Positions 34,827 to 44,292 of a DNA stretch of 64,000 bases are shown in pieces. Source of the stretch: Roseivirga echinicomitans (GTDB taxonomy: Bacteria > Bacteroidota > Bacteroidia > Cytophagales > Cyclobacteriaceae); contig NZ_LRDB01000050.1 in the NCBI RefSeq assembly GCF_001592935.1, positions 186,001-250,000 on the forward strand, read 5' to 3'. The translations under genes and the position numbers were made by a program. Under the pieces are notes generated by a model. That model ran no database searches. It saw only the letters and a list, made by a program, of their open reading frames with translations, and was not told the origin of the DNA. Every line of letters starts with the position of its first letter. Position 1 is the first letter of the stretch.

Positions 34827-36708
34827 ATTTCATTTTATTCCCCTTTTGTTTGTTACCGTTTCGACCTTTGCCCAATACAGCAAGATCGAAAAAGGATATT
34901 ATCAATTCCCCATCCAGCCAGAACGCACCAATTATCTGGCGGGAAATATGGGTGAATTGCGTGCCTCGCATTTCCATGCTGGGCTCGACATTAAAACCAA
35001 TGGTGTGGTAGGACTAGATGTGTACTCCGCTGCCGAAGGTTATGTTAGCCGAATTGCTGTATCTACAGGCGGTTATGGTAATGCTGTTTACATGGTTCAT
35101 CCCAATGGCACCACAACGGTATATGCCCACTTACAGCGCTTCAATAAAGAACTGGCGAAGTACGTACTGGAAAGCCAGTACAAACAAAAGTCCTTTGGCG
35201 TAAACCTATTCCCCGATCGCGGTCGTTTTAAACTGAAAAAAGGCGAAGTATTGGGCTACTCAGGAAATTCAGGATCATCTACAGGCCCACACCTTCATTT
35301 CGAAATCAGGGATGCCAGACAAGAAGTGCTTGATCCCCTCAGAATTGGCTTCACTGAAATTAAAGACAAAATCGCACCTATTGCGGAAAGAATTGCCTTG
35401 AAAACCATGGACATCAATTCAAGGGTAAATGGGCAGTTTGGTAGATTCGAATTCAACCTAGAAAAGCGAGGCAACGAATATGTGATTACTGACACCATTC
35501 GCGCAGCCGGAAAAATTGGCTTTGAAATTTGGGCACACGACAAACTGGATGGAGCAGCCAATAAAAATGGTGTCCCTGAAATTGATGTGTATCAAAATCA
35601 AGAATTGCTCTTCAGTCAAAGAATTGATTCTGTCAACTTCTCTTTACAAAACAACATTAAAGTCCACACCAATTACAAGGCTGAACAAGAAACCAACAGA
35701 CGATACAACAAACTCTATGTGGATGATGGCAATGGCTTAGGTTTTTACAATGGCATCAAGAACAAAGGCTTCTTCCACCCGAAGCAAGACTCCATTTACC
35801 TTTTCCAGATTATAATGGCCGATGCTTATGGAAACCAACGCAGGGTTTCATTCAACGTAAAAGGCGCAAAGGCCTCTCCTGCCGAACTCGCACAAGTAGA
35901 CCGCAGAGATCATTCCTATCTATTAGATAACACGCTTCAAATCAATAGGAAGCGTAAAGGCGAGCTGAACAATATCACTGTATATACCCAGCAAGGTTCG
36001 CACATTTTAGAGCCTGCTTATTCCGATGGTGAGGAAAACGTTTACTTGGTTGACTTGAATAGAGGCCTTCCAAAAACAATTGACTACGGAGATGATCAAG
36101 AGGAAATGGAATTCATGGATATGATTCCTTCCGAAAAAGAACACTCCTACCTTTCTAATTCCTTTTCGGCTGCTTTCGGCAAAAACACTTTGTTCGATAC
36201 ACTGTATTTAAAGGCAAGGCACTACATCGATGAGGAGAAGAAGATTGAAATATTGCAGATTGGTGATGACGTCTCGGCTTTAAGGGGAATCGTTGAAATT
36301 GAGCTTGTACCACTTTTACAATACGATTCCTTAGAACAATTTCAGGCCTACGCTTTAAGCAGCTCAGGTAACGCTAGCTTTGTGGGTGGTACTTGGAGCG
36401 AAGGAAAAATCAGGTTTGCCATTTCATCTTTAGGCAATTTTACGCTGAAGAAAGACTTAACACCACCGACCATAAGGCAACGCACGTCAAGCAATGGTAT
36501 TCTCTATTTCAATATTGACGATGAGCTTTCGGGCATTAAAGATTACGAGGCCACCATTAACGGAGAATGGCTTTTGATGAACTACGACCCCAAGAGAAAA
36601 TTGATTTGGTCAGAAACTTTAGATAAGAGCAAACCATTGAAGGGAGATTTTGCTTTAACAGTAACAGATTACGCTGGAAACAAGAAAACCCTAACGTTAA
36701 AACTTTAA
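34795..36708 (+). CDS. M23-family metallopeptidase with large C-terminal region
   Basis: 637 aa with a signal peptide (FHFIPLLFVTVSTFAQ). LytM-type zinc site: HFHAGLDI (HxxxD), VYAHLQRF and GPHLHFEI (HxH), residues about 50-190. This is an active peptidoglycan endopeptidase signature. About 440 residues of beta-rich sequence follow and are unassigned; similar long M23 proteins are common in Bacteroidota. The start overlaps the preceding gene by 32 bp, and no later Met would keep the signal peptide. The stop is 2 bp before bcp. Confidence 0.9.
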   Translation: MRKCWKLRLSRFHFIPLLFVTVSTFAQYSKIEKGYYQFPIQPERTNYLAGNMGELRASHFHAGLDIKTNGVVGLDVYSAAEGYVSRIAVSTGGYGNAVYMVHPNGTTTVYAHLQRFNKELAKYVLESQYKQKSFGVNLFPDRGRFKLKKGEVLGYSGNSGSSTGPHLHFEIRDARQEVLDPLRIGFTEIKDKIAPIAERIALKTMDINSRVNGQFGRFEFNLEKRGNEYVITDTIRAAGKIGFEIWAHDKLDGAANKNGVPEIDVYQNQELLFSQRIDSVNFSLQNNIKVHTNYKAEQETNRRYNKLYVDDGNGLGFYNGIKNKGFFHPKQDSIYLFQIIMADAYGNQRRVSFNVKGAKASPAELAQVDRRDHSYLLDNTLQINRKRKGELNNITVYTQQGSHILEPAYSDGEENVYLVDLNRGLPKTIDYGDDQEEMEFMDMIPSEKEHSYLSNSFSAAFGKNTLFDTLYLKARHYIDEEKKIEILQIGDDVSALRGIVEIELVPLLQYDSLEQFQAYALSSSGNASFVGGTWSEGKIRFAISSLGNFTLKKDLTPPTIRQRTSSNGILYFNIDDELSGIKDYEATINGEWLLMNYDPKRKLIWSETLDKSKPLKGDFALTVTDYAGNKKTLTLKL

Positions 36709-36710
36709 TT

Positions 36711-37160
36711 ATGGCATTACAAGCAGGCGATAAAGCCCCAGATTTTGAAGGAATCGATCAAGACAGTAAGCCCATTAAGCTTTCGGACTTTGCTGGAAAG
36801 AAATTAGCCCTATTCTTCTACCCAAAAGACAATACCCCCGGCTGCACCGCAGAAGCATGCAACCTTAGAGATAATTATAATGCCCTTTTAGAGGCTGGAT
36901 ACGCAATTGTTGGGATTAGTTCGGATTCGGCAAAGAAGCATCAAAATTTTATTAATAAATTCGCACTACCATTTCCGCTAATTGCCGATGAAAACAAGAG
37001 TATTCATGAGCAGTTTGGGACATGGGTAGAGAAGTCGATGTATGGCAGAACTTATATGGGAACTGCCCGCACAACATTTATAATTGATGAAAACGGAGTG
37101 ATTGAAGAGGTAATTGCGAAAGTGAAAACCAAAGACCACACCGCTCAGATATTGAAATAA
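36711..37160 (+). CDS. bcp: Thioredoxin-dependent peroxiredoxin, Bcp type
   Basis: 149 aa. The active-site loop TPGCTAEAC has peroxidatic and resolving cysteines five residues apart, as in atypical two-Cys Bcp/PrxQ. ALFFYPKDN and RTTFIIDENG are family typical. It reduces hydrogen peroxide and organic hydroperoxides with thioredoxin. It follows the M23 gene by 2 bp and precedes the transketolase genes by 24 bp, so it may be part of one long transcript. Confidence 0.95.
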   Translation: MALQAGDKAPDFEGIDQDSKPIKLSDFAGKKLALFFYPKDNTPGCTAEACNLRDNYNALLEAGYAIVGISSDSAKKHQNFINKFALPFPLIADENKSIHEQFGTWVEKSMYGRTYMGTARTTFIIDENGVIEEVIAKVKTKDHTAQILK

Positions 37161-37184
37161 TTTTTAACCAATCATTAATACAGC

Positions 37185-38033
37185 GTGAATAAACCTAGTA
37201 TTGAAACCCTAGAGAAAACAGCTTCTCAGGTAAGGCGTGATATTGTACGTATGGTACATGCCGTGAACTCTGGTCACCCAGGAGGCTCTTTAGGATGCAC
37301 CGATTTCCTTACTGCTTTGTACTTCAACATCATGGACATCAAAAAGCCATTTGATCCAGATGGAAGAGACGAAGACATGTTCTTTTTGTCGAACGGGCAC
37401 ATTTCTCCGGTTTGGTATAGCATTTTGGCCCGCAGTGGTTACTTCCCTGTGGCCGAGCTTGCTACTTTCCGAAAGTTAGATTCTAGGCTTCAGGGCCACC
37501 CTGCTACCGAAGAAGGTTTACCTGGAATTCGTGTAGCTTCAGGTTCATTAGGCCAAGGCCTATCTGTAGCCTGTGGTGCTGCTCAAGCTAAAAAGCTGAA
37601 CAAGGACGACAAGCGTGTGTATGTTTTGATGGGCGATGGAGAACTTGACGAAGGTCAGGTATGGGAAGCGGCCATGTATGCTGCTCACTGTAAAATCGAT
37701 AACCTTATTGCTACAGTAGATTACAACGGTCAGCAAATTGACGGCCCTACTTCTGAAGTAATGGACCTAATGGATTTGAAAGCCAAATGGCAAGCCTTTG
37801 GTTGGGATGTGATTGAAAGCGATGGTAACGACATGAAGTCTGTCATCAATGCCATGAGTTTAGCAAAATCACTTTCTGGTAAAGGAAAGCCAGTAGTTAA
37901 CCTGATGAAAACCGAAATGGGTGCTGGTGTAGACTTTATGATGGGTTCGCACAAATGGCATGGTGTAGCGCCAAACGATGAACAATTGGCTACCGCTTTG
38001 GCCCAGTTAGAAGAAACCCTTGGAGACTATTAA
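37185..38033 (+). CDS. Transketolase, N-terminal (TPP-binding) subunit
   Basis: 282 aa, starting with GTG; the conserved N-terminus (QVRRDIVRMVHAVNSGHPGG) requires this start, as the first ATG would remove it. The TPP/Mg motif GDGELDEGQVWEA is present. This is the half-size, two-gene form of transketolase, with the catalytic partner next door 9 bp on. Together they move two-carbon units in the non-oxidative pentose phosphate pathway. Confidence 0.95.
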   Translation: MNKPSIETLEKTASQVRRDIVRMVHAVNSGHPGGSLGCTDFLTALYFNIMDIKKPFDPDGRDEDMFFLSNGHISPVWYSILARSGYFPVAELATFRKLDSRLQGHPATEEGLPGIRVASGSLGQGLSVACGAAQAKKLNKDDKRVYVLMGDGELDEGQVWEAAMYAAHCKIDNLIATVDYNGQQIDGPTSEVMDLMDLKAKWQAFGWDVIESDGNDMKSVINAMSLAKSLSGKGKPVVNLMKTEMGAGVDFMMGSHKWHGVAPNDEQLATALAQLEETLGDY

Positions 38034-38042
38034 TAAGCAGCA

Positions 38043-38996
38043 ATGACGAAATTAACATACACAGAAAAAAAAGATACGCGTTCTGGCTTCGGTGCTGGTT
38101 TATTGGAATTAGGACGTACCAACCCTGAAGTAGTGGCGCTTTGTGCCGACCTTGTGGGTTCTTTGAAAATGCAGGATTTCATCGATGAATTTCCTGAAAG
38201 ATTCTTTCAAATAGGTATTGCTGAAGCGAACATGATGGGTGTAGCTGCTGGTTTGACCATTGGCGGTAAAATTCCTTTCACAGGTACTTTCGCCAACTTC
38301 TCTACGGGTCGTGTTTACGATCAAATCCGCCAGTCGATTGCTTACTCTGGTAAAAACGTAAAGATTTGTGCTTCTCATGCAGGATTAACTTTGGGTGAAG
38401 ATGGTGCAACACACCAGATTTTGGAAGACATTGGTTTGATGAAAATGTTACCGCACATGACGGTGATCAACCCATGTGATTACAACCAAACCAAAGCGGC
38501 TACCATTGCCATTGCTGAATTTGAAGGCCCTGTTTACTTGCGTTTTGGAAGACCAAAAGTGCCTGTATTTACACCAGCCGATCAGAAATTCGAAATTGGT
38601 AAAGCCATTAAAATGATTGAAGGAAATGATGTAACCATCTTTGCTACGGGTCATTTGGTATGGGAAGCCATTGAAGCAGAAGCGGTATTGGCCAAAGAAG
38701 GTATTAGCGTGGAAGTAATTAACATTCACACCATTAAGCCTTTAGACGTTCAAGCGATTATTGAATCAGCTAAGAAAACGGGTTGTGTAGTGACTGCCGA
38801 AGAACACCAAATGAATGGTGGTTTGGGCGATAGCGTAGCACAGACTTTAGCGCTTAACCTCCCTACCCCATTAGAAATGGTAGCGGTGAATGATTCTTTC
38901 GGTGAAAGTGGAACACCAGAGCAATTGATGAAGAAATACGGTATCGATGCTGAAAACATCGTGAAAGCCGTTAAAAGAGTAATGAAGAGAAAGTAA
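38043..38996 (+). CDS. Transketolase, C-terminal subunit
   Basis: 317 aa with the pyrimidine-binding domain ([21 protein letters not shown], the invariant Glu in this run) and the C-terminal domain ([20 protein letters not shown]). It completes the enzyme of the previous gene. A strong terminator follows 24 bp after the stop. Confidence 0.95.
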   Translation: MTKLTYTEKKDTRSGFGAGLLELGRTNPEVVALCADLVGSLKMQDFIDEFPERFFQIGIAEANMMGVAAGLTIGGKIPFTGTFANFSTGRVYDQIRQSIAYSGKNVKICASHAGLTLGEDGATHQILEDIGLMKMLPHMTVINPCDYNQTKAATIAIAEFEGPVYLRFGRPKVPVFTPADQKFEIGKAIKMIEGNDVTIFATGHLVWEAIEAEAVLAKEGISVEVINIHTIKPLDVQAIIESAKKTGCVVTAEEHQMNGGLGDSVAQTLALNLPTPLEMVAVNDSFGESGTPEQLMKKYGIDAENIVKAVKRVMKRK

Positions 38997-39020
38997 TTCC
39001 CCTTCAACCCCTAAAATACT

Positions 39021-39053
39021 AAAAGCCCGATTCATAAGAGTCGGGCTTTTTTT
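39021..39053 (+). terminator. Rho-independent terminator after the transketolase genes
   Basis: AAAGCCCGA pairs perfectly with TCGGGCTTT around a 10-nt loop, and is followed by seven or more T. Confidence 0.92.
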
Positions 39054-39407
39054 ATGTTGGTTGAATTGTAGCCCCCTGCCCCCTGGTTCTTGGCACTCCC
39101 GCTCTGATCAGACGGACTCTCACGGTTTCGCTCTTCAAGCTTCAACCTCAGAGTGACGGTTATTTTTAGCGTCATTCTGAGGGAATTCACTTGTGGATAC
39201 ACAATATGAATGACCGAAAGCTCCGAAGCTTCGGAGTGTCAGTGCTAAGCTCTCCCTCTCCGAACAAACAGACTCTAGCGGTTTTGCTCTCCAAGCTCAA
39301 CCTCAGAGTGACGGTAATTTGTAGATCTCCATGTTCTTTGCGGTGAAGAAACCAATTCCCTGAAATACCACAAAGGCCGACTAGGTTTATTAATTTAGGG
39401 CTTGCCA
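39054..39407. other. Intergenic region with two diverged copies of a repeat
   Basis: About 350 bp without an ORF. A segment at 39107-39163 (CGGTTTCGCTCTTCAAGC, then AACCTCAGAGTGACGGT) recurs in diverged form at 39267-39319, roughly 160 bp later. The palindrome AAGCTCCGAAGCTTCGGAG lies between them. Confidence 0.65.
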
Positions 39408-39881
39408 ATGAACAAGTCTACCTTTAAGCTCCGCCCCTTTTTATACAGTTTATTCATAATGATTGCCTTGGTGATTATTACAGACTTTGCGCTACCCGGA
39501 AAAGCCTTTACAGATCAGGTGATAAAAGTCCAAGCGGAACGACAACAGTATTACAATGCGGCCCAGAACTACCATTATTCATACACGCTAACTACTGGGC
39601 AACACGATTTTTCTGTGTCGGAAGAATTTGCCGAAACGGTCAATGAAGGAGATACCGTCAATTACCGTCTTTCCCGCATATTCAAGGAAGTTAATCGCTA
39701 TCAGCTAAGTGCGGCTGAGAACATTCACACTGATTCTTTAAGGCGTTATTCTGGCCTGATCCTTCCATTGCTTATGCTCTTGGTCATGGGACTCGCTTTT
39801 CGACACGGAAAAAGAATGAGTGTGCTAATTTTTGTTTTGCAAGCACTCACCTTAGGCGACTTGGTGTTTTTGATGATGTGA
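39408..39881 (+). CDS. Small membrane protein of unknown function
   Basis: 157 aa when started at the ATG (39408); a TTG two codons earlier is less likely. One TM helix near the N-terminus (LYSLFIMIALVIITDFAL), an extracytoplasmic domain of about 80 residues (AAQNYHYSYTLTTGQHDF), and two close TM helices at the end. I recognise no family. It stands alone between the transketolase terminator and the HD gene. Confidence 0.65.
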   Translation: MNKSTFKLRPFLYSLFIMIALVIITDFALPGKAFTDQVIKVQAERQQYYNAAQNYHYSYTLTTGQHDFSVSEEFAETVNEGDTVNYRLSRIFKEVNRYQLSAAENIHTDSLRRYSGLILPLLMLLVMGLAFRHGKRMSVLIFVLQALTLGDLVFLMM

Positions 39882-40033
39882 TGGGGCCAATTCGAAGCGT
39901 CATACTGAGCTTGTCTCAGTATCCCTCAATATTAACCTCCCTTTGCGTTTCTCCGCGTTCTTTGTGGTTTAATAAAGGTTAGTTATTTGCTTTCTCATTT
40001 TTAAAATCAGGCTTTTGCTCGTATTTTGACCCT

Positions 40034-40573
40034 ATGACCAGAGAAGAAGCACGAAACATTCTAGCATCAATGACCAAAGGTGACAGCCTTTTGCGTCATG
40101 CCCGAAGTGTAGAATTGGTAATGGAAGCATATGGAAAGCATTTTGGAGAAGATCCAGAAGAATGGGCCATAACAGGCATGCTCCATGATGCCGATTATGA
40201 AGCGTACCCAGAAGAGCATCCCAACAGAATTGTGAGCATGCTTAGGGAAATGGGTGAAGAAAAAATCGCACATGCTATTTCAGCTCATTACACCAAATGG
40301 GGCGTTGAATATGAAACCAAGCTGGACAAAGCCTTACTCGCCTGCGATGAACTGACGGGTTTTACCATTGCTTGTTGCCAAGTTCGGCCAGAAAGCATTG
40401 AGGGTTTGTCGGCTAAATCGGTAAAGAAAAAGCTCAAGCAGAAAAGCTTTGCTGCCAAAGTAGAGCGTGATGAAATAGAAGCCGGAGTAGCACTCTTAGG
40501 TGTTGATCTGACCGAACATATAGAATTCATTATCAAAGTGTTAGAAGAGAACAGAAAAGAGCTGAATCTTTAA
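40034..40573 (+). CDS. HD-domain phosphohydrolase family protein
   Basis: 179 aa. HD residues: His in LLRHARSVE, the HD pair in GMLHDADYEAYPEEHP, further His in ISAHYTKWG and Asp in ACDELTG. The metal-dependent HD fold hydrolyses nucleotides or phosphoesters; substrate unknown. The stop overlaps the start of the Sir2 gene by one base (TAATG), so the two are coupled. Confidence 0.88.
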   Translation: MTREEARNILASMTKGDSLLRHARSVELVMEAYGKHFGEDPEEWAITGMLHDADYEAYPEEHPNRIVSMLREMGEEKIAHAISAHYTKWGVEYETKLDKALLACDELTGFTIACCQVRPESIEGLSAKSVKKKLKQKSFAAKVERDEIEAGVALLGVDLTEHIEFIIKVLEENRKELNL

Positions 40574-41265
40574 TGAAAAAGCTAGTTGTACTTTCTGGGG
40601 CAGGCATAAGTGCCGAAAGTGGTTTGAAAACTTTTCGGGATGCAGACGGACTTTGGGAAGGTCATTCAGTCACAGAAGTAGCCACACCCGAAGGCTGGCA
40701 TAGCAACCCAGCACTGGTGCTGGAGTTTTACAACCAGCGTAGAAAGCAAGCTTTAGAAGCCAAACCCAACAAAGCGCATGAAATTCTCAAAGAATTAGAA
40801 GCCCATTTCGAGGTAAGCATCATCACCCAAAACGTGGACAACTTCCATGAACAGGCGGGCTCAAGCCAAGTGATTCACTTACACGGCCAGCTTTTTCAGA
40901 GCCGTAGCGTGGCCAATGAATCATTGATTTATGAGATGGATCATTGGGAACTCAAACTCGGAGACCTTTGCGAAAAAGGATATCAGCTGCGTCCTAATAT
41001 TGTCTGGTTTGGGGAGGCCGTTCCCATGATGGATATCGCTGCGGAAATTACCCAACAAGGCGATATCCTTGTGATTGTGGGCACTTCACTTGTGGTATAT
41101 CCTGCTGCCAGTTTGGTGCATTATGTGGGCAATCACGTGCCTGTGTATATTGTAGACCCACATCAACCAGAAATTAGCCGTAGATCAAATCACCATTTTA
41201 TTCAGGAAAAGGCCACTACTGGAATGGCATCGCTCAAAGAAATTTTACTTACAGATTACGCTTGA
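40573..41265 (+). CDS. Sir2-family NAD-dependent protein deacylase
   Basis: 230 aa. NAD motifs GAGISAESGLKTFRDADGLW and TQNVDNFHEQAG, the catalytic His in HLHG, and VGTSLVVYPAASL are all present, so it is probably active. The small domain between HLHG and RPNIVWFGE holds only one Cys (LCEKGYQL), so the four-Cys zinc site of most sirtuins is missing. The size is that of CobB-like class III enzymes, which remove acetyl, succinyl or other acyl groups from lysine. It is coupled to the HD gene. Confidence 0.92.
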   Translation: MKKLVVLSGAGISAESGLKTFRDADGLWEGHSVTEVATPEGWHSNPALVLEFYNQRRKQALEAKPNKAHEILKELEAHFEVSIITQNVDNFHEQAGSSQVIHLHGQLFQSRSVANESLIYEMDHWELKLGDLCEKGYQLRPNIVWFGEAVPMMDIAAEITQQGDILVIVGTSLVVYPAASLVHYVGNHVPVYIVDPHQPEISRRSNHHFIQEKATTGMASLKEILLTDYA

Positions 41266-41426
41266 GTTTTGTAAAAAGAAAAAAAACTTCCACTTTTACG
41301 TCATCATGAAGTTATGAGAATTGTGTTTACCATAGTTGCCGTCAGTGCACTGGTCGCAGAAGCGAGCAAGTAGAATAGCTCGTACCCCTATTACTCATAT
41401 TTTTACCATAATTTTTCAAGACAACA

Positions 41427-42836
41427 ATGACAGATTTTTCAAAATCTTCTATTAAGAAGTTTATACACTATTTTAAAATAGCCATTACCGGTAAGGAAGA
41501 AGACTTCACTACTGGTAGCATTCGCAAAGCCATCTTTATGCTTTCCATTCCAATGATTTTGGAAATGCTGATGGAATCTACTTTCGCTTTGGTCGACATG
41601 ATTTTTGTGTCACAGGTAAGTACCAACGCTATTGCCACGGTGGTACTCACCGAGTCAGTAATCACTTTAGTTTATGCTTTGGCCATTGGCTTGAGCATGG
41701 CGGCCACCGCTGTTGTAGCCAGAAGAACTGGCGAAAAGGATATGGAAGGTGCTTCTAAAACTGCAGTTCAAGCCATATTTCTAGGTACAATTATCGCCAC
41801 AGTGATTGGTATTTTCGGCATTATTTATCCTAAGGAAATTCTCGGTTTAATGGGTGGAGAACCCGATTTGATAGAAGAAGGCTATCGTTATACCCAAATC
41901 ATGATTGGGGGAAATATAACAGTAGTACTTCTTTTTCTAATCAACGCCATTTTCAGAGGTGCGGGCAACGCCTCCATCGCCATGTGGACCTTAGTGCTCT
42001 CTAACGGCATTAACATTATCCTTGATCCGATGTTCATTTTCGGTTTTGGCCCTATTCCAGCCTATGGCGTGGAAGGCGCAGCCATTGCTACCAACATCGG
42101 CCGTGGAGTGGCGGTAATAGGACAGCTCGTGGTGCTCTTTATGGGTGGTAGTCGCATTAAAGTTGGGCTTAAGGATTTGGTATTCCGAGGCAAAATCATG
42201 TGGGGTTTGATCAAGGTTTCTTTGGGCGGCATTAGTCAGTTCATTATTGGCACCTCTTCTTGGGTAATACTGACCAGAATTATTTCAGAATTTGGCAGCG
42301 ATGTGTTGGCGGGTTATGGCATTTCCATTCGAGTAATGATGTTTACCATGATGCCCGCTTGGGGAATGAGTAATGCTGCAGCTACACTTGTTGGACAAAA
42401 CTTAGGCGCTGGTCAACCTGATAGGGCTGAGAAATCAGTATGGACAACAGCTAAATACAATGCCATTTTTATGGTGAGTATTTCTGTGATCTACCTGCTA
42501 TTTGCCAAAACCATAGTGGGCTGGTTTAAAGGTGATATTGCCGTGGTAGAAGCTGGAGCCTTAAGTTTACAGGTAATTGCGGCTGGTTATGTATTCTATG
42601 CCTATGGAATGGTGCTCACGCAGTCCTTTAATGGGGCGGGAAATACCAAAGTGCCTACGGTTATCAATTTCTTTTGCTTTTGGCTATTCCAAATTCCGGT
42701 GGCTTATGTTGCCGCGCTGGTGCTTGGCTGGGGTCCATTGGGTGTTTATTTGGCCATAACCCTTTCCGAAACCTTAATCGCGGCTGTTTCATGGTATTGG
42801 TTCAAAAAAGGAAAATGGAAAACCTTTAAAGTTTAG
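41427..42836 (+). CDS. MATE-family efflux transporter
   Basis: 469 aa with about twelve TM helices in two homologous halves (SIPMILEMLMESTFALVDMI and VSLGGISQFIIGTSSWVILT) and the usual NAIFRGAGNASIAM and GAGNTKVP motifs. It uses a Na+ or H+ gradient to export organic cations or drugs. A cytoplasmic N-terminal tail of about 35 residues is slightly longer than normal. Confidence 0.93.
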   Translation: MTDFSKSSIKKFIHYFKIAITGKEEDFTTGSIRKAIFMLSIPMILEMLMESTFALVDMIFVSQVSTNAIATVVLTESVITLVYALAIGLSMAATAVVARRTGEKDMEGASKTAVQAIFLGTIIATVIGIFGIIYPKEILGLMGGEPDLIEEGYRYTQIMIGGNITVVLLFLINAIFRGAGNASIAMWTLVLSNGINIILDPMFIFGFGPIPAYGVEGAAIATNIGRGVAVIGQLVVLFMGGSRIKVGLKDLVFRGKIMWGLIKVSLGGISQFIIGTSSWVILTRIISEFGSDVLAGYGISIRVMMFTMMPAWGMSNAAATLVGQNLGAGQPDRAEKSVWTTAKYNAIFMVSISVIYLLFAKTIVGWFKGDIAVVEAGALSLQVIAAGYVFYAYGMVLTQSFNGAGNTKVPTVINFFCFWLFQIPVAYVAALVLGWGPLGVYLAITLSETLIAAVSWYWFKKGKWKTFKV

Positions 42837-42856
42837 TATGCTACAAATTTGCTAGG

Positions 42857-42897
42857 AACGCCTTATATTTATATATTAAAAATAAGGCGTTTTTTTT
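42857..42897 (+). terminator. Rho-independent terminator after the MATE gene
   Basis: AACGCCTTAT pairs with ATAAGGCGTT around an AT-rich loop and is followed by seven T. Confidence 0.9.
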
Positions 42898-42961
42898 ATG
42901 GCCAATTTTAACCCACTTTTATGAATCCATTACATTTGATTCACTTCATAATTTCGAAGCC

Positions 42962-44263
42962 ATGAAAAAGCAAGCTCTTTTACTCACCCTTTCTATTCTC
43001 TTCTGTTTTTCTTGCGAAAAAACAAGTGCACCCACACTAGAAATGAACTCAATTGCTGAAGCCTATGTAAAGCTGGTGTTGGAAATTGGTCAATACGACT
43101 CGGACTTTGTGGATGCCTACCATGGCCCAGAAGATTGGAAACCAAAAGGTGAAAGGCTAGCAGAACTTCCTTCCCAAGACTTTATTGAGAGGGCCTCTAC
43201 CCTTTTATATCAGTTGGAAATGATAAATAGTGAAGGTTTTGGTGAGCTTGAACAGTCACGACTTAACATGATGAATAAGCAGTTGGTGTCTGTAAAAACG
43301 AAAGTGGAAATGTTGGCTGGAAAATCCTTAACCTTTGATGAAGAAGCAAAACTATTGTACGATGCAGAACCACCTCATTATGATCAATCCCATTTCGATA
43401 GTTTACTAAACTACCTAGACCATGCACTTGAAGGAAATGGCTCCATTTCTGAGCGATTTGTAGCGTATTCTAGTCAGTTCATAATACCAAGAGATAAATT
43501 GGACGCTGTATTTAAAGCGGCCATTACAGAAGCTCGAAAGCGTACTGATTTGCACTTCAACCTTCCTGAAAACGAGAATTTTGCTTTGGAATATGTGAAC
43601 GATAAATCTTGGTCGGGTTATAATTATTATCAAGGCGAAAGCAAGAGTTTGATTCAATTAAACACCGATTTCCCAATTTATATTGAAAGAGCCATTGATT
43701 TGGCTTGCCATGAAGGCTACCCTGGTCATCATGTTTTTAACGCTCTGCTCGAGCAAAACTTAGTGAATGGTAAAGGCTGGATAGAGTTTTCAGTGTATCC
43801 GCTTTTTTCTCCTCAATCACTAATTGCAGAAGGAAGTGCCAACTACGGTATCGATGTGGCTTTTCCTGGCGAAGAAAGAATCAATTTTGAAAAGGAAGTG
43901 CTTTTTCCTTTGGCGGGTATTGATCCCAACATGGCAGATCAGTATTATGAAATTCAAGAATTGCGTTCTAAGCTAGACTATGCAGGAAACGAAGCGGCTA
44001 GAAAGTACTTGAACAAAGAAATCAGTAGAGAAGAAGCAGCCATATGGCTTGAAAAATATTTGCTCTACGAACCAGAGCGCGCTTTGCAACGCACCCGTTT
44101 TTTCGACCAGTACAGAAGCTATGTAATCAATTATAACCTCGGCAGAGACCTAGTGGATGAATATATCAAAGCCCAAGGGGGAACCGCAGATCATCCTGAA
44201 CAACGATGGGCAATCTTTAAGAGTTTATTGAGCAACCCACACACCGCAAGTGGGTTGAAATAG
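42962..44263 (+). CDS. DUF885-family lipoprotein, probable metallopeptidase
   Basis: 433 aa with lipobox LFCFSCEK. The core motif ACHEGYPGHHVFNALL (HExxxxHH) and the later EGSANYGIDVAFPG are the DUF885 signature, and the fold is related to gluzincin peptidases. It is shorter than many members (about 550-600 aa). Probably a surface or periplasmic peptidase. It converges on the M20 peptidase gene with 29 bp between them. Confidence 0.85.
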   Translation: MKKQALLLTLSILFCFSCEKTSAPTLEMNSIAEAYVKLVLEIGQYDSDFVDAYHGPEDWKPKGERLAELPSQDFIERASTLLYQLEMINSEGFGELEQSRLNMMNKQLVSVKTKVEMLAGKSLTFDEEAKLLYDAEPPHYDQSHFDSLLNYLDHALEGNGSISERFVAYSSQFIIPRDKLDAVFKAAITEARKRTDLHFNLPENENFALEYVNDKSWSGYNYYQGESKSLIQLNTDFPIYIERAIDLACHEGYPGHHVFNALLEQNLVNGKGWIEFSVYPLFSPQSLIAEGSANYGIDVAFPGEERINFEKEVLFPLAGIDPNMADQYYEIQELRSKLDYAGNEAARKYLNKEISREEAAIWLEKYLLYEPERALQRTRFFDQYRSYVINYNLGRDLVDEYIKAQGGTADHPEQRWAIFKSLLSNPHTASGLK

Positions 44264-44292
44264 TCGATATTATCTATTATTAAGAGGGAAGA

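Noticed and set aside
37185-38996. Two transketolase frames as a broken single gene
   Set aside because: Separate N and C subunits are a normal gene form; both have proper ends, a 9-bp gap and intact motifs.
41314-41373. 19-codon frame starting MRIVFTIVAVSAL upstream of the MATE gene
   Set aside because: It has a signal-like start but ends after 19 codons; no support as a peptide gene.
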